Below, piece after piece: positions 22,718-31,465 of a stretch of DNA of 64,000 nucleotides (the stretch's first letter is position 1; each line of letters opens with the position of its first letter). The stretch spans positions 3,658,001 to 3,722,000 of the forward strand of contig NZ_CP109460.1 of assembly GCF_036227565.1 (NCBI RefSeq). Reading direction: 5' to 3'. The translations under genes were made by a program, and so were the position numbers. This stretch comes from Streptomyces sp. NBC_01454. GTDB taxonomy: Bacteria > Actinomycetota > Actinomycetes > Streptomycetales > Streptomycetaceae. The notes under the pieces are model-generated. The model saw only the letters and a list, made by a program, of their open reading frames with translations, was not told the DNA's origin and made no database searches.

Positions 22718-23455
22718 ATGGCCCAGAACCGTCACGTGCACATCGCGAATGACCTGCGCCGCAGCATCAAGCGCGGCACCTACGCCCCTGGTACTCCGAT
22801 CCCTCCGGAGACCGCATTGATGGAGCAGTACCGGGCCAGCCGGCCCACGGTCCGGATCGCTCTGGCCCAGATCGAGAACGAGGGGCTGCTGATCCGTCTT
22901 CACGGACGTGGGAACTTCGTCCGGCATCAGTCGGGGCTCATCGCCTACAGCGCCGGAAGCCGCACGGCGGACCGCATCGCCGACACGAATGCCGCGCTGC
23001 AGGTCAGTGTCAGCCAGCGGAACGTGAACGCCAGTGACGACCAGGCCGCGCTTCTCGGGCTGCCAGTCGGCAGTGCCCTGGCCGAGTACCGCTACCAGGG
23101 GCACTACCGAACTGACCCCTGCAGCCTGACGTTGATCTACGTGCCCCACTCGGTCGGCACGATCGATATCTCCGTACACGACGCTACCCCGACCGGCGAG
23201 GACGTACGGGAGGCACTCGCGCAGGTAGGCGTTCATATCGCCGAGACGCGAACGCGTGTGGCCTCTCGTCTCCCGAGCCCGGAAGAGACGAGGACCCTGG
23301 CCATCGGATCCGGTGCACCGGTCATGGAGATCGAGCGGGTCTCCCTCGATGCCGAGGCCCGCGTCGTCGAGCTCGCTCGCATCGTCCTTCCGGGGTTCAA
23401 CGCCGAGGTGCACTTCGACGATCGGGCACCGGCGCCCAAGTTGGAGGCAGCGTGA
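22718..23455 (+). CDS. GntR/UTRA-family regulator (third)
   Basis: A 245-residue GntR protein: winged helix at 1-70 (HIANDLRRSIKRGTYAPGTPIPPETALM, recognition helix SRPTVRIALAQIENEGLL, wing GRGNFV), then a UTRA domain ending MEIERVSLDAEARVVELARIVLPG. It lies in an operon of five small genes (22326-24068) and overlaps the next gene by GTGA. No operator stands out directly upstream. With the genes at 19547 and 21087 it makes three GntR/UTRA regulators within 4 kb. Confidence 0.87.
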   Translation: MAQNRHVHIANDLRRSIKRGTYAPGTPIPPETALMEQYRASRPTVRIALAQIENEGLLIRLHGRGNFVRHQSGLIAYSAGSRTADRIADTNAALQVSVSQRNVNASDDQAALLGLPVGSALAEYRYQGHYRTDPCSLTLIYVPHSVGTIDISVHDATPTGEDVREALAQVGVHIAETRTRVASRLPSPEETRTLAIGSGAPVMEIERVSLDAEARVVELARIVLPGFNAEVHFDDRAPAPKLEAA

Positions 23456-23850
23456 CCAGTCACGAGGACGAGAACGGCCCACAGGCGTGGCCAAAGGCTG
23501 CTGCGACCACGGACAGTCTGCGGCTGCTGACGTGGCACAGCCCCAGTGGCAATCGCTGCTACCTCAGCACTGACGACGCCAACAGCAACGTGGCGCGACT
23601 GGCGGACAATATCGAGAAGGTTCAGACCGACGCAGCCGAGCAAGTCCTGGACGCCGCAATGGCGGTATTGGAGGATCCGCACGCCGACGCACAATCGCTG
23701 CGGTTCGCCCTGAGGCGGATGCGTGAGGCTCTTGTCGACGTGCTGCTCGTCGCAGAAAGCCGTGGGGGGCGGCTTCCCATTCTGCGGGATAAGGAGGAGG
23801 GCCAGGATCCCGAAGAAGAAGGCCCGAAGCTCCCCCCGGAGTCGTTCTGA
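23452..23850 (+). CDS. Hypothetical helical protein
   Basis: A 132-residue product from the GTG that overlaps the GntR stop. The middle (about 40-100) is helical and could form a coiled coil (NVARLADNIEKVQTDAAEQVLDAAMAVL, LRFALRRMREALVDVLLVAES); the end is acidic. No family recognised. Its stop overlaps the next start by one base (TGATG). Confidence 0.7.
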   Translation: MTSHEDENGPQAWPKAAATTDSLRLLTWHSPSGNRCYLSTDDANSNVARLADNIEKVQTDAAEQVLDAAMAVLEDPHADAQSLRFALRRMREALVDVLLVAESRGGRLPILRDKEEGQDPEEEGPKLPPESF

Positions 23851-24068
23851 TGGCCACGCCGACGAGTCTGAACCGAGTCGGTGGAGGGGCCACCCGGCAG
23901 GCCGCCCTCCGCGCCGGCCACTCGGAAATCTGCGGCCTCTGCGCCGGCCACCGGGAAGTCTGGTGCCCCGAGTGCTTCGGCTTCGACGGCTGCTACCCAT
24001 GCCGGCACACCCGGCGCGTTCGGTGCCCGGAGTGCGCGGGTGGGCAACTCTACCCGTTGCGTTGGTGA
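23850..24068 (+). CDS. Small zinc-ribbon protein
   Basis: A 72-residue protein with eight cysteines, mostly paired: CGLCAGH, CPECFGFDGCYPCRH and CPECAGG, reminiscent of DnaJ-type zinc fingers. It ends the five-gene operon and is followed by a hairpin terminator. Probably a metal-binding, nucleic-acid or protein-interacting factor; function unknown. Confidence 0.7.
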   Translation: MATPTSLNRVGGGATRQAALRAGHSEICGLCAGHREVWCPECFGFDGCYPCRHTRRVRCPECAGGQLYPLRW

Positions 24069-24129
24069 TCGGCTGACGCGGTAACTGCCCTGCTGAGAAC
24101 GGCGACCTCGGACAGCTTGATGCTGCCCT

Positions 24130-24165
24130 GTGGCCCGGTTCCTGATCCGTCAGGGACCGGGCCAC
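24130..24165 (+). terminator. Hairpin terminator ending the AICE core
   Basis: GTGGCCCGGT and its complement flank TCCTGATCCGTCAGGG, which can extend the stem. It is 60 bases after the last rightward gene of the core. Between here and 24328 I see no gene. Confidence 0.65.
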
Positions 24166-24328
24166 TTCGCGTCAGCTGACGTGCGGCAGCGGCGGGGCTG
24201 GGGTTTCGCTCCGGCGATTCGCCCCTGGCTCTGGCTCCTCCTGTCGTCAGCTCATTCCGATCTGCAGCCCGATCCTGCCGGATCGTGGCTCGCGGTTGGC
24301 CGGATCCCAGAGAACCAGGTCAGGCAGG

Positions 24329-25243
24329 TCAGCGCAGCATCTCGGCATCGACTCGCGAGAAGATCAGCTCCGTCTCCCCCAGGATCCGATCTCGCCAACG
24401 AATGGGAGGCACGGGGTGGCGGATCGCGCGGGGGTAGCTGACAGGCGAGTAGTCGGTGGGGAGTCGGTACATGTGGAAGCCGTGCTTGCGCATGGTCTCC
24501 AGCAGCTCCTCGGCCGAGTCGCCGAGCAGTTCCATCCGGTCCGGGGTGATCTCCAGGGCGATCTCGACATCCGTCCGAAGCTCGCCGAGTAGCGGCTCCA
24601 GGCCGCGGACGACGCTCCCCTCTGCACCCTCGACGTCAATCTTGATCACACGGGCCCTGGCGACCTCGTCCGGCGTCAGAACGTCGGCTATGGAGAACGC
24701 CTCCATCTCGAAGCTGGACTCTGCCGACCCGTCGTACGGGACGATCGAGTTGGCACCCATGTTGTTCGAGCTGGCCAGCACGAAGGTCAGTGTCTTGCGC
24801 TCGTCGGAGACCGCCACATTGGCCGCGCGGATGTTCTCGCAGTGGTTGAGCTCTGCATGCTGAAGCACCCGGCGGTGGAAGGTGGGGGACGCTTCGATCG
24901 CCACCACGCTGCCGGTGCTGCCGACGAGGCGGGAGCCGAGCACGGAAAAGACGCCGATGTTGGCCCCGACGTCCACAAAGACGTCGCCCGGCTCCAGTCG
25001 GGTCTCCAGCCAGTGGGACATGTGCGGCTCCCACACCCCGAAGAGGTAGAGGTACCGCTGAATCAGGTCCTTGGTGTCGACGGCGAAGGCGTCCCCAGCC
25101 GCAGACCGGACGACCCGGCGCCGAGGGTGTTCTCGAAGGCGCGGGTTGAGCCAGTGCTCTGCCATCTGGGCCTTCGCCAGCGACAGCGGCGCATTACGCA
25201 CATAGCGGGCCCCTAGGGTGGTCAGCACATCCGAGGGAGACAT
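24329..25243 (-). CDS. FkbM-family methyltransferase
   Basis: A SAM-dependent methyltransferase of about 304 residues. Motif I is VFVDVGANIGVFS, motif II VVAIEASPTFHRRV, and the family signature VIKIDVEGAEGSVVRGL is present near residue 205. FkbM enzymes O-methylate sugars and polyketides. I took the ATG at 25243; a GTG further upstream would add 16 residues. It is the first gene beyond the AICE core and reads leftward against it. It may belong with a glycosylated product (there is a glycosyltransferase at 20339), but nothing proves a link. Confidence 0.88.
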   Translation of the reverse strand: MSPSDVLTTLGARYVRNAPLSLAKAQMAEHWLNPRLREHPRRRVVRSAAGDAFAVDTKDLIQRYLYLFGVWEPHMSHWLETRLEPGDVFVDVGANIGVFSVLGSRLVGSTGSVVAIEASPTFHRRVLQHAELNHCENIRAANVAVSDERKTLTFVLASSNNMGANSIVPYDGSAESSFEMEAFSIADVLTPDEVARARVIKIDVEGAEGSVVRGLEPLLGELRTDVEIALEITPDRMELLGDSAEELLETMRKHGFHMYRLPTDYSPVSYPRAIRHPVPPIRWRDRILGETELIFSRVDAEMLR

Positions 25244-25388
25244 GATCACGCGCCCGCCTTCCGTAGAGTCCACGGACACGCTATCCCTCACCCCCGCTGC
25301 GCAGCAGCGAAGAGATCAGCGTCCCGGGAACCGCGCCACCGCGGTACGCCAGGAGCTGCCTCGCACCCTGATACGGGGGCCCGTCCTA

Positions 25389-25868
25389 TCAGCGACCGTG
25401 CTGCAGGACGGTGTCGGGGCGACACACCAGACACGACACGGTGACGTCCGGCCCGGCGAGTGCCTCCAGCGCCTCCTGGTCGGTCACCATGCCACCCGAC
25501 GACTGCGCCTGCGCGCAGTCGGGGCGGTGGAGGCAGGCGTCAGCCCAGGAATCGCCGGGGGGCGGCGGGGACAGGCGCCAGCGCTTGCGCTCCTCGGGCG
25601 GCGGGAGATCGAGGCTGCTGTAGTCCTCCCCCTCAATCCGCTGGACGACGGGGTACGGGGCGCAGAAGGTGACCGTGCGCGATGTCAGGGCCGGCCCGTG
25701 GCGGCGGTCGACTCGGTCGGGCAGCTCGATTTCCAGGTCGTACCACCACACGCCCGAGCGGTCCCGGCGCCGGCGGACCACCGCCGCCTGCAGGTGCTGG
25801 CCATTCGGGAGCGTGACGTCTGCCTGGGGGCGCGAGACGTCGGGCGTGAAGTCGCCCTTGTCATTCAT
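25389..25868 (-). CDS. DUF6233-like protein
   Basis: A 159-residue protein with an N-terminal part rich in Arg/Pro and the C-terminal pattern CLHRPDC...EALAGPDVTVSCLVCRPDTVL, which I recognise from the streptomycete DUF6233 family (unknown function; the two cysteine pairs may bind zinc). The ATG overlaps the end of the upstream gene by 8 bases, so the two are coupled. Confidence 0.6.
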   Translation of the reverse strand: MNDKGDFTPDVSRPQADVTLPNGQHLQAAVVRRRRDRSGVWWYDLEIELPDRVDRRHGPALTSRTVTFCAPYPVVQRIEGEDYSSLDLPPPEERKRWRLSPPPPGDSWADACLHRPDCAQAQSSGGMVTDQEALEALAGPDVTVSCLVCRPDTVLQHGR

Positions 25869-26211
25869 CTCGGTTCGACGGTGCCGGTTCCGAGACGTGC
25901 TTGAGTGCGGAGCGCGCGGTGACCGGGTCCGGGCACGAGGCCCAGAAGCCGTGGACGAAGATATGGGTGACGAGCTGCATCTGACGAGCACGCAAGTCGC
26001 TGACCTGCTGCTTTTCCTCGTCGGTCCAGCCTGAGGAGTCCGGGCGCTTGGACTCGCAGTAGCGGCCGCCCTCCCTGGTATGCGTCCACCTCGGCAGAGG
26101 CACCACCGACCACGGCAAGCGCTTGTACAGGGCGGACAGCTCCGACTGCACGCTGCGCAGCTCCAGCTGGGCGTCCACCAGGTCACGCGGAAAATCGAAC
26201 ATCTTTGCCAT
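25861..26211 (-). CDS. Small hypothetical protein
   Basis: A 116-residue product with an N-terminal helical heptad pattern (LVDAQLELRSVQSELSALYKRL) and a second helix EEKQQVSDLRARQMQLVTHIF. The first stretch resembles the N-terminal helix usually fused to the DUF6233 tail, so this and the following gene may together equal one longer protein in other strains. No function known. Confidence 0.6.
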   Translation of the reverse strand: MAKMFDFPRDLVDAQLELRSVQSELSALYKRLPWSVVPLPRWTHTREGGRYCESKRPDSSGWTDEEKQQVSDLRARQMQLVTHIFVHGFWASCPDPVTARSALKHVSEPAPSNRDE

Positions 26212-26599
26212 TGCGGCTCGATCCTACAGCCGCCCCACTGCGCAGCCCCGGCTGCTGGGCGGCGATCCGCTCCGGCAGGGCGTGGCTGATAGGGAAGAGC
26301 GGGCGAGTCGAGGACGGCCCGGACTCGTGGATGACGATCGAGACCGCCGAGCAGAGCCAGCTGGCTGTTGAACCTGCCCGGCACGATGGCCGAGGCACGC
26401 TGGTCGAGGGCACCTCACTGCCGTCTGACCAGCCCGGCCCCTTACCGCGCCCAGATCGCACACCGCTCCACCGCCAGCTGCTGACGGCGTGCAAAACGCC
26501 TGCCATTCCAGTGGGACGGCGTCGATGGCCCTGGGATGAATGCTGGAGGCCGTCACCATCAGGTGACGGCCTGTTCCAGCAGCAGCACGCCCGGGCGGG
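26212..26599. other. Gene-poor region with terminator
   Basis: No supported gene. A perfect hairpin at 26547-26572 (AGGCCGTCACC and complement, then TGTT) looks like a terminator. The open frames here lack codon bias and overlap in all phases, as expected for decayed coding sequence next to the pseudogene at 26600. Confidence 0.55.
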
Positions 26600-26973
26600 T
26601 CACGACAGGTAGTCCTCGAAGCCGCCGGCGCGGTGTGTGGGTGAAGCAGTGGAACCCACCCCCGAACAACCCCCTGTGCCGGTGGCGTACGGGCGCCACG
26701 TCGAGGCCCTCGGTCTCCAGGAGCTTGGCCAGGCCGGTGCACTCCTCGTGCGTTCGTCGCAGAGAGCACGTTGAGGTCGATGCAGGGGCTGGTGAGGACC
26801 AGGTCCTCGTAGTCGTCGTGGACCGGGAACGCGCCCGCGTCCGGCTCCGGCGGCACGATGTAGCGCCACGAGCGCAGCGGTTCGGGCATCAGGTCCCGGA
26901 TGCCGTCGTGCCGGGCCAGGAGCACGCCGGGGCGCAGGGCGAGCACCATGCTGTCGATGTGGTTGTCCGCCAT
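26600..26973 (-). pseudogene. Amidinotransferase remnant, truncated and frameshifted
   Basis: The minus strand begins an intact-looking frame with HDGIRDLMPEPLRSWRYI and VLTSPCIDLNVLS, matching the region of glycine/inosamine-phosphate amidinotransferases where the substrate lid is found. After about 65 codons the phase changes: the catalytic Cys motif GGFHC followed by FTHTP appears in another frame, and the end AGGFEDYLS in a third. The N-terminal two thirds of the enzyme are absent. At least two frameshifts plus truncation make it non-functional. It probably derives from an antibiotic or toxin cluster. Confidence 0.75.
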
Positions 26974-27005
26974 CGGGCTCGATCGGCGGGACTGGGTAGC
27001 TCACG

Positions 27006-28373
27006 TCAGGCGCTGGCGAGGAAGTCGATGGCGCGTTCGTCTAGTTCGGCTGTGCAGCGTACGCCGCGGGTGCGGAAGCGGGCGAGGTCGCCGCGCATGC
27101 GGGTGACGGCCTTACGGGTGCGAACGGACCGTACGCCGTCCATGTGGTCCAGGGCCCGGTTCCAGGTGGCGCACGCTTGCTCGATCTGGCCGCGCTTGAG
27201 CTGCATTTCGGCGCCGGCGACCAGGTCCAGGGCGACGATCCTCGCGTAGGTACCGGCGGGGCGGGCGGCGGCGGCGTGGCCGTACTGCTCGGCGGCGGTC
27301 CGGTGATCGCCGAGCGTTTCGTAGACCTTGGCGTTGCGCGAGTACACCGAGGCGGCCGGAGGTCCCCAGGCCAGGGCCCAGAACGGCACTGCGTCGCCGG
27401 GGCCGGCGGTCAGCAGGGCGCTCGCGCGCTCGGCTTCGGCGAGGGCGGTCGTGCGCTGTCCGGCCTTGGCCAGGGTGTGGGCGTGGACGACACGGAAGAG
27501 GGATTCCGTCTGGGTATCGACTTTGCCCTTGGCGCGATTGAGTCCTGTCTCGGCCAGGCCGAGGCAGTGTTCGGGCCGGTGCAGCTTGAGCCCTTGCATG
27601 GCCATCGTGCGCATCACGAACCCGTCGTGCCCGGTGACGTCGGATTCGACGGCGAGTGCGTAGGACTGAAGGTAATAGCGCTGCGCGAGTCCTTGCTGGC
27701 CTGCGTCGTAGGACTTCCAGCCCAGCAGGTGCACGCCGCGGGAGGCGGCGGAGAGCATGTGCTGGCGGATTTCCCCTGTGCGGAAGCGCCCCCGGCACAG
27801 GGGGGCGACGTCGTCGCGCAGGTACTGCACGAGCGCGCTGCGGCCGTGTTGACCGCCGTGGCGTTCGTCCATCTCGGAGAAGACGCGCACCATGTCGCGC
27901 ACGGCGGCGACTTCGGCCATGCCGACGGCCTGACCGGAGCGGGCCGCAGCGGTGCGGTCGGCGATCTCCTGCACGTAGGTCAGGGGCAGAGCAGCGGCGG
28001 CCACCGAGTACGCGGAGGATGTGAGGAAACGGCGCCGGTCCAACTCGAACCTCCACATCGGCAGCAGGGCGTCGATCGGGTCGGCCCCGAGGGCCAGCCC
28101 GATGCTGTCATCCTCCTCAGGCTCAGCTAATCCGAGGTCGGCCGGGGTGAGCAGGCGGCCGAGGCGCCTGGACAACGCGACGGCGAGGTAACGGCCGGTG
28201 TCGCCCTGGGGGGTAACGCCGGCGATCCAGTGCTCGACGGTCGACTTGTTGGTCCGTAAAGACGTGCCGCATTCGGCGGCCACCGCGCGCACCGCCTTGG
28301 CCACGGCTGCATAGGTCAAGCCGGACTCGGCGACGAGCCCTTTGAGCTGCTGGTTTGGCGTGCGCGTGGCCAT
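27006..28373 (-). CDS. XRE-type regulator with TPR-like C-terminus
   Basis: The ATG at 28373 gives a 455-residue protein. The N-terminal 75 residues (NQQLKGLVAESGLTYAAVAKAVRAVAAE, then TNKSTVEHWIAGVTP) form a helix-turn-helix of the kind common in streptomycete regulators; the remaining 380 residues are TPR-like helical repeats (for example AEAERASALLTAG, YSRNAKVYETLGDHRTAAEQYGHAAAA). It is divergent from the lasso peptide genes, so it is the likely regulator of that cluster. Such proteins may bind peptides or signal molecules through the TPR part. Confidence 0.85.
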   Translation of the reverse strand: MATRTPNQQLKGLVAESGLTYAAVAKAVRAVAAECGTSLRTNKSTVEHWIAGVTPQGDTGRYLAVALSRRLGRLLTPADLGLAEPEEDDSIGLALGADPIDALLPMWRFELDRRRFLTSSAYSVAAAALPLTYVQEIADRTAAARSGQAVGMAEVAAVRDMVRVFSEMDERHGGQHGRSALVQYLRDDVAPLCRGRFRTGEIRQHMLSAASRGVHLLGWKSYDAGQQGLAQRYYLQSYALAVESDVTGHDGFVMRTMAMQGLKLHRPEHCLGLAETGLNRAKGKVDTQTESLFRVVHAHTLAKAGQRTTALAEAERASALLTAGPGDAVPFWALAWGPPAASVYSRNAKVYETLGDHRTAAEQYGHAAAARPAGTYARIVALDLVAGAEMQLKRGQIEQACATWNRALDHMDGVRSVRTRKAVTRMRGDLARFRTRGVRCTAELDERAIDFLASA

Positions 28374-28387
28374 GGGAGCACCTGCCC

Positions 28388-28402
28388 GTATACCCGATAT
28401 AC
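28388..28402. promoter_or_regulatory. Candidate operator between regulator and lasso genes
   Basis: GTATACCCGATATAC is an imperfect inverted repeat (GTATA/TATAC with a 5-base centre) 15 bases upstream of the regulator start, in the 200-base divergent region. Autorepressor site is a guess from position. Confidence 0.4.
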
Positions 28403-28575
28403 CGCTTGCCCTGCCCGCCACCGTACCGCCCTACCCGTGCCATGGGTTGACTGTTCATCAGGCCGAGCGGCGGGGGCCAAAGCGGTTTCCCCGGCCCTGC
28501 CGTTCCGCCCGGTACGGCCGTCTGCCTCGCGCCCACTGGAGGGCGCGGGGGACACAAAACCTGGAGGTTTCGATC

Positions 28576-28701
28576 ATGGAGCAGAACACCACCCCCGTCT
28601 ACAGCACGCCGGTCGTCCTGGACGCCGGCGACGTCGTCGAGGTGACGCTGGGCACCAACACCTTCGACACCGCCGACGACACCCAGTACAAGAACGCCTG
28701 A
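28576..28701 (+). CDS. Lasso peptide precursor (A protein)
   Basis: A 41-residue precursor with TGGAGG upstream. The leader holds the Y-x-x-P box (VYSTPVVLDAGD) bound by the RRE protein, and ends with Thr at position -2 and Leu at -1, both typical of lasso leaders. The predicted core is GTNTFDTADDTQYKNA: Gly1 would form the isopeptide bond with Asp9 (9-residue ring), leaving a 7-residue tail. Asp6-Thr7 within the ring is a good aspartimide site for the methyltransferase encoded at 31466. Cyclase, RRE and peptidase genes follow at once. Ring size and modification are predictions. Confidence 0.93.
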   Translation: MEQNTTPVYSTPVVLDAGDVVEVTLGTNTFDTADDTQYKNA

Positions 28702-28852
28702 GTCCGCGGACTGCCGGGGCCGGCAGGCAATGAGCGCCACGGCCGGCCCCGGCACCAGGAGGCGCCGGGCCTGTCCGTTCCTGTGCTGGGGCACGGGAAG
28801 GGGCGGCCCGGCGCCTCCGCCTTTCGACGAACGCGTAGATGGGAGAGGCCCG

Positions 28853-30679
28853 ATGAGGTGGAGCGCGGGATGGTACGGCGGCACCGGGCACGACCGGCTG
28901 CCAGCCGGGGGCCGGGCGGTGCCGGGTCTGGACGGAGCATGGGCGGTCGGGTGGCCGGGGGCACGGGTCCGCGCCGTGGGCCAAGGCCCCGTCGCGCTCG
29001 CGGTGATCGGCGAATGCGGAGCCGACAAAGACCAGTTGGAGCGTGCCCTGCCGGTGGCGCGGGCGAAAGAATGGCGAGCGCTGACCCGCTGGCCCGGCTC
29101 CTACCTGACGATCGCCCGCAGCGGCGAGGTGCTGGCGGTGATCGGTGACCTGGCCGGTCAGCACCCGGTGTACTGGCGGACCGACGGCGCCGGGACATGG
29201 TGGTCGACCTCCGCCGCAGCTTTAGCGGCGCTGGACGGGGCTCCGCCCGATCCCACTGCGCTGGCAGCCCACCTGGCCCTGGCCCAGCCGGATGTCCTGG
29301 GGCAGTGGAGCCTGTTCCGGTCGGTGAGCCGGGTGCCGACCGGGCACCTGCTGCTGATCACCCCGGAAGGCGCGTGCGCCGTTCGGTACGAGCCGGCCGA
29401 GTACGAGCTGGTGGATCTGCGCGATGCCGCGCCGACGGTGCGGGCCGCACTCACCGAGGCCGTCGGCACACGGTGTGACGGCCGGCCGGTCAGCGCGGAT
29501 CTGGCGGGGCTGGACTCCACCGCTCTGGCCTGCCTGGCCGCCCAGCGCGGGCCAGTGACCGCGGTGACGTTCGCCGACGCACGCCTGCGGGACGACGACC
29601 TGGCCTACGCGGTCCGCACCGCGGCCGCGGTGCCGGGCCTCGCCCACCGTACGGTGCCCGGGAGCCCGGACACCGTCTACTACGCCGGCCTTGAGGACCT
29701 CTCGGCGCTGCCGGTCACCGACGTCCCGAACGCGTACGTGGTGACGGCCGCCATCAAGCGCACCGTCCTGGACACCGTCGCCGCACGTCAGCCCGCGGGC
29801 GTGCATCTGACCGGGGCGGCCGGGGACGCGGTACTGTCCGCGCCTTCGGCGTATCTGGCCGACCTGCTGCGCGAGCGGCAGCACCGCCGCGCCTGGCAAC
29901 ACGCGCAGGCCCACGCCCGGCTGCGGCACACCTCCGCCCTGGCCCTGCTGCGGCGGGCCCGCCCGGCAGCCCGTACGGGCCTGGCCGGGGCCTGGCGGCA
30001 GACAGCTGCCGAACTTCGGCGTCCTTCGCGCCCGTGGGTGCCGCAGGCAGAGCGGCCGGTGGCCTGGACGCCGCTGCTGGCAACCGCCGACTGGATGAGC
30101 CCCGATGTCCGCGACCGCCTCGCGAGCGCCCTCGATGTCGCCGCCGAACTGACCGACGGACCCGCCCGGCTGGCGGCATGGGCGGACCGCCAGGACCTCG
30201 CGCGGGTCGGGTCGGACACCACCGGATGGCGTGACATCGCGTTCGCCGGGCGCGGCATCGAGGTCGCCGCCCCGTTCCTGGACAACGAGGTCATCCGGGC
30301 CTGCCTGGCCGTGCCTGCCGATCAGCGCGGCGCCCCGGGCCGCTACAAACCGCTGCTGGGTGAAGCGTTCGCCCAGGCCGGCGTGCTGCCGCCCTTCGTT
30401 CTGTCGCGGGTGACGAAGGGCGGCTTCAACGCCCTCGCCTACGCCGGCCTGCGCGAACACGCCTCCGTGTTACGGGATTTGCTCGGCCCCTCCTCGCGGC
30501 TGGCCGCAGCCGGCCTGGTCACCGAGACGCCGGTGACCTCGATGCTCCAGCGGGCCGCGCTCGGACAGCCCACCGCCCAGGGCGCCCTGCACCTCGCTGT
30601 CGCCGCCGAAGTGTGGCTGCGGCAGCTGGAGACCGCCCCGGCCTGGTGGGAGGTGAACTCCCATGTGGCGACTGCGTGA
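28853..30679 (+). CDS. Lasso cyclase (asparagine synthetase-like C protein)
   Basis: The ATG at 28853 follows GGGAGAGG and gives 608 residues. The N-terminal 190 residues resemble the glutamine amidotransferase-like domain without a catalytic Cys2. The synthetase domain has the ATP-pyrophosphatase loop in the variant form DLAGLDSTAL (usual SGGxDS), then VHLTGAAGDAVLS and GRGIEVAAPFLDNEVI. The enzyme adenylates the ring Asp side chain (Asp9) and closes it with the N-terminal amine of Gly1. The order A-C-B1-B2 is standard for actinobacterial lasso clusters. It overlaps the RRE gene by 17 bases. Confidence 0.93.
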   Translation: MRWSAGWYGGTGHDRLPAGGRAVPGLDGAWAVGWPGARVRAVGQGPVALAVIGECGADKDQLERALPVARAKEWRALTRWPGSYLTIARSGEVLAVIGDLAGQHPVYWRTDGAGTWWSTSAAALAALDGAPPDPTALAAHLALAQPDVLGQWSLFRSVSRVPTGHLLLITPEGACAVRYEPAEYELVDLRDAAPTVRAALTEAVGTRCDGRPVSADLAGLDSTALACLAAQRGPVTAVTFADARLRDDDLAYAVRTAAAVPGLAHRTVPGSPDTVYYAGLEDLSALPVTDVPNAYVVTAAIKRTVLDTVAARQPAGVHLTGAAGDAVLSAPSAYLADLLRERQHRRAWQHAQAHARLRHTSALALLRRARPAARTGLAGAWRQTAAELRRPSRPWVPQAERPVAWTPLLATADWMSPDVRDRLASALDVAAELTDGPARLAAWADRQDLARVGSDTTGWRDIAFAGRGIEVAAPFLDNEVIRACLAVPADQRGAPGRYKPLLGEAFAQAGVLPPFVLSRVTKGGFNALAYAGLREHASVLRDLLGPSSRLAAAGLVTETPVTSMLQRAALGQPTAQGALHLAVAAEVWLRQLETAPAWWEVNSHVATA

Positions 30680-30959
30680 GAGCACCCATCCGGTCCTCAC
30701 CGACGAGGGCGGCGCCCTCCTGGACGAGCGCACCGGACGCTGGACGCACCTGACCCCGACCGCGTCCGCCGCCGTGATGCTCCTGCTGGCGGGCGCCACC
30801 GAAGCAGAGGCCGCCCGGCAGTACGCCACCCGCTACGGCATCGGCTTCGAGCAGGCCGCCGCAGACGTCCGTACTGTCGCCGCCGCGCTCACCGCGCAGG
30901 GCCTCGCCGCCACGGAATCTCCGCGCCGCGGTCGCCACTGGTGCAGGTGGTGGCGATGA
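30663..30959 (+). CDS. Lasso RRE protein (B1, PqqD-like)
   Basis: A 98-residue PqqD-like recognition element: a beta hairpin (GGALLDERTGRWTHLTPTAS) with the conserved Asp/Gly/Leu pattern, followed by three helices. It binds the leader's YxxP box and presents the precursor to the peptidase. The C-terminus is extended and basic. Start overlaps the cyclase gene; its TGA overlaps the ATG of the peptidase gene (ATGA). Confidence 0.92.
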   Translation: MWRLRESTHPVLTDEGGALLDERTGRWTHLTPTASAAVMLLLAGATEAEAARQYATRYGIGFEQAAADVRTVAAALTAQGLAATESPRRGRHWCRWWR

Positions 30960-31378
30960 CGAGCATGGAGGCGTACTCCACCATCCGCATCGGCACCTTC
31001 CTCGAACGCTGCGCTGCAGCGGCCGGCCTCGCACTGGCCCTGGTGCTGCTGCGGCTGCCCTTCCGCCACACCCTCCGCACCGTGCGCTGGGCCCGGCGGG
31101 CAGGACGCCGCCCGCTGACCGCAGCGCAGGCGGAGGCTCTGGTCGAAGCGGCGCGGCACACCAGCCGGCTGTGGCCGGGACGCGCTGCCTGCATGGAGAC
31201 CTCGCTCGGCGCGGTCCTGGCCGCCGCCCTTCTCGGGCGCCGCCTGCACTGGTGCGTGGGAGTGCGGTTCGCCCCGCCGCCGGTGGAATACCACGCCTGG
31301 GCCGAACTGCCCGAAGACGGCCCGGTGGGCGAGTACACCGAGGCCGGCTGGCACCACCACACCGCCCTGACGGTCTGA
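30956..31378 (+). CDS. Lasso leader peptidase (B2, transglutaminase-like)
   Basis: I take the ATG at 30956 that overlaps the RRE stop; another start 15 bases upstream is possible. The 140-residue protein has the cysteine-protease motif RAACMETSLGAVLAA with catalytic Cys and the later EYHAWAEL with catalytic His, as in McjB-type C-terminal domains. An N-terminal hydrophobic stretch (AAAAGLALALVLLRL) may contact the membrane. It removes the leader after Leu -1 to free Gly1 for cyclisation. Confidence 0.92.
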   Translation: MTSMEAYSTIRIGTFLERCAAAAGLALALVLLRLPFRHTLRTVRWARRAGRRPLTAAQAEALVEAARHTSRLWPGRAACMETSLGAVLAAALLGRRLHWCVGVRFAPPPVEYHAWAELPEDGPVGEYTEAGWHHHTALTV

Positions 31379-31465
31379 CCCCAGCCCCGCCCTCCGGCGC
31401 CGTGTCCTTCACCCGTCCGGGCCAGTTGTCGCATACGCGTACCCAACCCAGTAAGGAGCCGAACC

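Noticed and set aside
27006..28373. Possibility that the XRE/TPR protein is an AICE transfer regulator
   Set aside because: It is divergent from and closest to the lasso genes and 3 kb away from the transfer core, which has its own GntR repressors. A cluster regulator is more likely.
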